Positions 13,508 through 14,995 of a stretch of DNA of 14,995 bases are shown piece after piece. The notes under the pieces were generated by a model. It had not been told where the DNA came from, did no database searches, and worked only from the letters and a program-made list of their open reading frames with translations. Source of the stretch: Paracoccus sp. (in: a-proteobacteria) (GTDB taxonomy: Bacteria > Pseudomonadota > Alphaproteobacteria > Rhodobacterales > Rhodobacteraceae); NCBI GenBank assembly GCA_018056045.1, contig JAGPGI010000021.1:1-14995 (forward strand), read 5' to 3'. A program made the position numbers and the translations under genes. Position 1 is the first letter of the stretch; the number at the start of each line of letters is the position of its first letter.

Positions 13508-14854
13508 ATGACCCAGTATCAACCCGACGCCGACTGGATGCCGCTGACGCTGGCCCAGCTGGACTTCTGGGAGGAGTTCTGCCTGCATCCCGACACCGCC
13601 GTCTCGACCGTGGCGCATGTGATCGAGCTGCGCGGCGTCACCCATCCCGGCGCGCTGCGCCGCGCCATCGAGACCACCGCCGCCGAGACCGACATCACCG
13701 CGCTGCGCTTTTCGCTGGGCGCCGATGGCCAGCCCCGGCAGCGGGTCGACCGGCACCATCGCCCGCCGCTGCGGCGCATCGTCCTTGACCGGCAAGAGGA
13801 CGGACGGGCGCGGGCCTTTGCCATGATGCAGGCCGATGTGGACGCGCCCCTGGACCTGCTGACCCGTCCCATCGCCGCACAATGGCTGATCCGGCTGGGC
13901 GAGGGGCATTACCTGTGGTTCAATCGCGGCCATCACATCGCGCTGGACGGCTATGGCATGGCGCTGGTCGAGCGGCGCTGCGCGGCGCTATATGGCGCGC
14001 TGACCCAGGGCACCGATCCGGGGCCGCCGCTGCGCCCGCTGGCCGACTACCTGAACGAGGAAACCGATTACCGCGCCAGCCCCCGCCATGCCGCCGATGG
14101 CCGGCACTGGGCCGGGGTGCTGGCCGAGGCGCCCGCGCCGCAGGTTCTGCAGAAAGGCTCCGAGAACTATCCGACCACCGCGCTCGAGGCCGGCCATGAC
14201 CTGTCGGCGCTGCGCGGGCCGCTGCTTGAGCGGGCGAGCGCGCTTGGCATCGGCTGGCCGGATCTGTTGACGGCGCTTTGCGCGGTCTGGGCGGCGCTGC
14301 GGATCAGGGACGGCTCGGCCCGCTGCGAACAGGACGGCGACGGCCGGATCCGGATGCCGGTCTGGCTGCCCTATATGAGCCGCATGGGCAGCGTCAGCGT
14401 CTCGGTCCCGGCGCTGGTGGTCAATATCCTGCCTCTGCTGGTCGATCTGCACCCCGACGAACCGCTGGAGACGGTGCTGACCCGGCTGGGCTCCAGCCTG
14501 CGCATGCTGCGCCGCCATGGCCGCTACAGGATCGAGCAGATCGCGCAAGATCACGGCCTTGGCGCGCAAAGCCGGTTCTTCTTTTCGCCGCTGATCAACG
14601 TCCTGCCCTTTGACGAGGCGCATTTCCCCGGCTGCGAGGCCACACGCGAGGTGCTGTCGAACGGGCCGGGCGACGGCTTCAACATCACCATCCGCAGCGA
14701 CGGGCAGGCCGAGGGGCTGGAGCTGCTGATCGAGGCCGATCCGGCGCTGACCCCCGCCGGGGCCTTCGAGGGGCTGGCCGCCGGCCTGCCACGCTTTCTG
14801 GCGCAGGCGCTGCTGGGGGACATGTCCCGGCCGCTGCGCGAACTGCCGGGCTGA
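13508..14854 (+). CDS. VibH-like stand-alone NRPS condensation domain (DHB-polyamine amide synthase)
   Basis: The 448 residues form one complete condensation domain with no adenylation or carrier domain, close in length to VibH (about 440). The active-site motif HHxxxDG is intact (H142-H143, D147-G148, in RGHHIALDGYGM). GIGWPD holds W250, WLPYMSRMGSV and VNILPLL follow, then HGRYRIEQIAQDHGL (337-351), SPLINVLPF with N364, and NGPGDGFNITIR. These segments resemble VibH as I recall it, including its tryptophan and asparagine near the acceptor site. VibH couples carrier-bound DHB to a free polyamine; spermidine is the likely acceptor in Paracoccus-type parabactin, but this is inferred. ATG 13508 has GGA eight bases upstream; ATG 13469 has AGG with no spacing. 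The gene is divergent from entE. Confidence 0.88.
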   Translation: MTQYQPDADWMPLTLAQLDFWEEFCLHPDTAVSTVAHVIELRGVTHPGALRRAIETTAAETDITALRFSLGADGQPRQRVDRHHRPPLRRIVLDRQEDGRARAFAMMQADVDAPLDLLTRPIAAQWLIRLGEGHYLWFNRGHHIALDGYGMALVERRCAALYGALTQGTDPGPPLRPLADYLNEETDYRASPRHAADGRHWAGVLAEAPAPQVLQKGSENYPTTALEAGHDLSALRGPLLERASALGIGWPDLLTALCAVWAALRIRDGSARCEQDGDGRIRMPVWLPYMSRMGSVSVSVPALVVNILPLLVDLHPDEPLETVLTRLGSSLRMLRRHGRYRIEQIAQDHGLGAQSRFFFSPLINVLPFDEAHFPGCEATREVLSNGPGDGFNITIRSDGQAEGLELLIEADPALTPAGAFEGLAAGLPRFLAQALLGDMSRPLRELPG

Positions 14855-14890
14855 GGCGCTATTTCTGTTAGGGGATCGTCACCGCCGCCC

Positions 14891-14986
14891 CCGATTTCGG
14901 CGACGGGGCATATTGCCGGCCAATGCAGCCATTGGCATCGCGGCCCCATGGGCGGCGCGTCCCCGGGGGCGGGGTTTCGAAATCGG
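14891..14986. repeat. Nested inverted repeats downstream of the vibH-like gene
   Basis: In the 141 bases after the vibH-like stop, CCGATTTCG (14891-14899) is mirrored exactly by CGAAATCGG (14978-14986). Inside them GCCAAT-GCAGCC-ATTGGC (14919-14936) forms a further six-base stem. I see no gene in this stretch. The structure could be a 3'-end element or part of the control region of the next gene beyond the edge; the evidence is the base pairing alone. Confidence 0.35.
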
Positions 14987-14995
14987 CACACAGCC

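Noticed and set aside
14551..14991. 146-codon minus-strand frame at the right edge
   Set aside because: It is mostly antisense to the conserved C-terminus of the VibH-like gene and shows low-complexity, GC-driven composition.
1..14995. CRISPR array, tRNA, rRNA or phage/defence genes
   Set aside because: No spaced direct repeats, cloverleaf-type sequences, or defence or phage proteins were recognised on either strand.

Overview
The window looks like chromosomal DNA of a GC-rich alphaproteobacterium of the Rhodobacterales, most likely Paracoccus or a close relative. The grounds are the strong G/C third-position bias, the CenR-type response regulator, the RibA with an extra N-terminal domain, and a catecholate siderophore locus of the parabactin/vibriobactin kind (Paracoccus denitrificans is known to make parabactin). 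The genus call is inference. I see no tRNA, rRNA, CRISPR array, transposase or phage gene.

Left part (1-8463), housekeeping and core genes. On the minus strand a CenR-like OmpR-family regulator is followed by exonuclease III (xthA) and a Tat-exported FAD oxidoreductase that runs off the left edge. Divergent from the regulator, ribA and a YkuD-fold L,D-transpeptidase overlap by ATGA. They converge on a THUMP/RlmL-type RNA methyltransferase, and the two stop codons share the tetranucleotide TTAA. Divergent from the methyltransferase is a two-domain VOC (CatE-like) dioxygenase/glyoxalase protein. A minus-strand pair follows, a diacylglycerol-kinase-family lipid kinase and a calcineurin-type phosphoesterase, also joined by ATGA.

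Right part (8464-14995), a siderophore locus. A plus-strand operon makes 2,3-dihydroxybenzoate (DHB) from chorismate: isochorismate synthase (EntC-like), isochorismatase (EntB-like, without its carrier domain) and DHB dehydrogenase (EntA-like). Converging on it is a minus-strand pair, the DHB-AMP ligase (EntE-like) and a free-standing aryl carrier protein. Divergent from EntE is a stand-alone condensation-domain protein that resembles VibH, the vibriobactin amide synthase that joins carrier-bound DHB to a free polyamine. The expected output is a DHB-polyamine amide, an intermediate of parabactin, agrobactin or vibriobactin-type siderophores. The large NRPS that would add the threonine-derived oxazoline, the export and uptake genes and the phosphopantetheinyl transferase are not in the window and may lie past the right edge.

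Non-coding structure of note: three copies of a hairpin plus GAGGATATTT repeat, two of them forming a 30-bp-arm inverted repeat, all placed at gene 3' ends; a compact divergent entE/vibH promoter carrying a TGA-N9-TCA (RirA IRO-box-like) site; a decamer tandem repeat before ribA; and a 31-bp-spaced direct repeat before the VOC gene.
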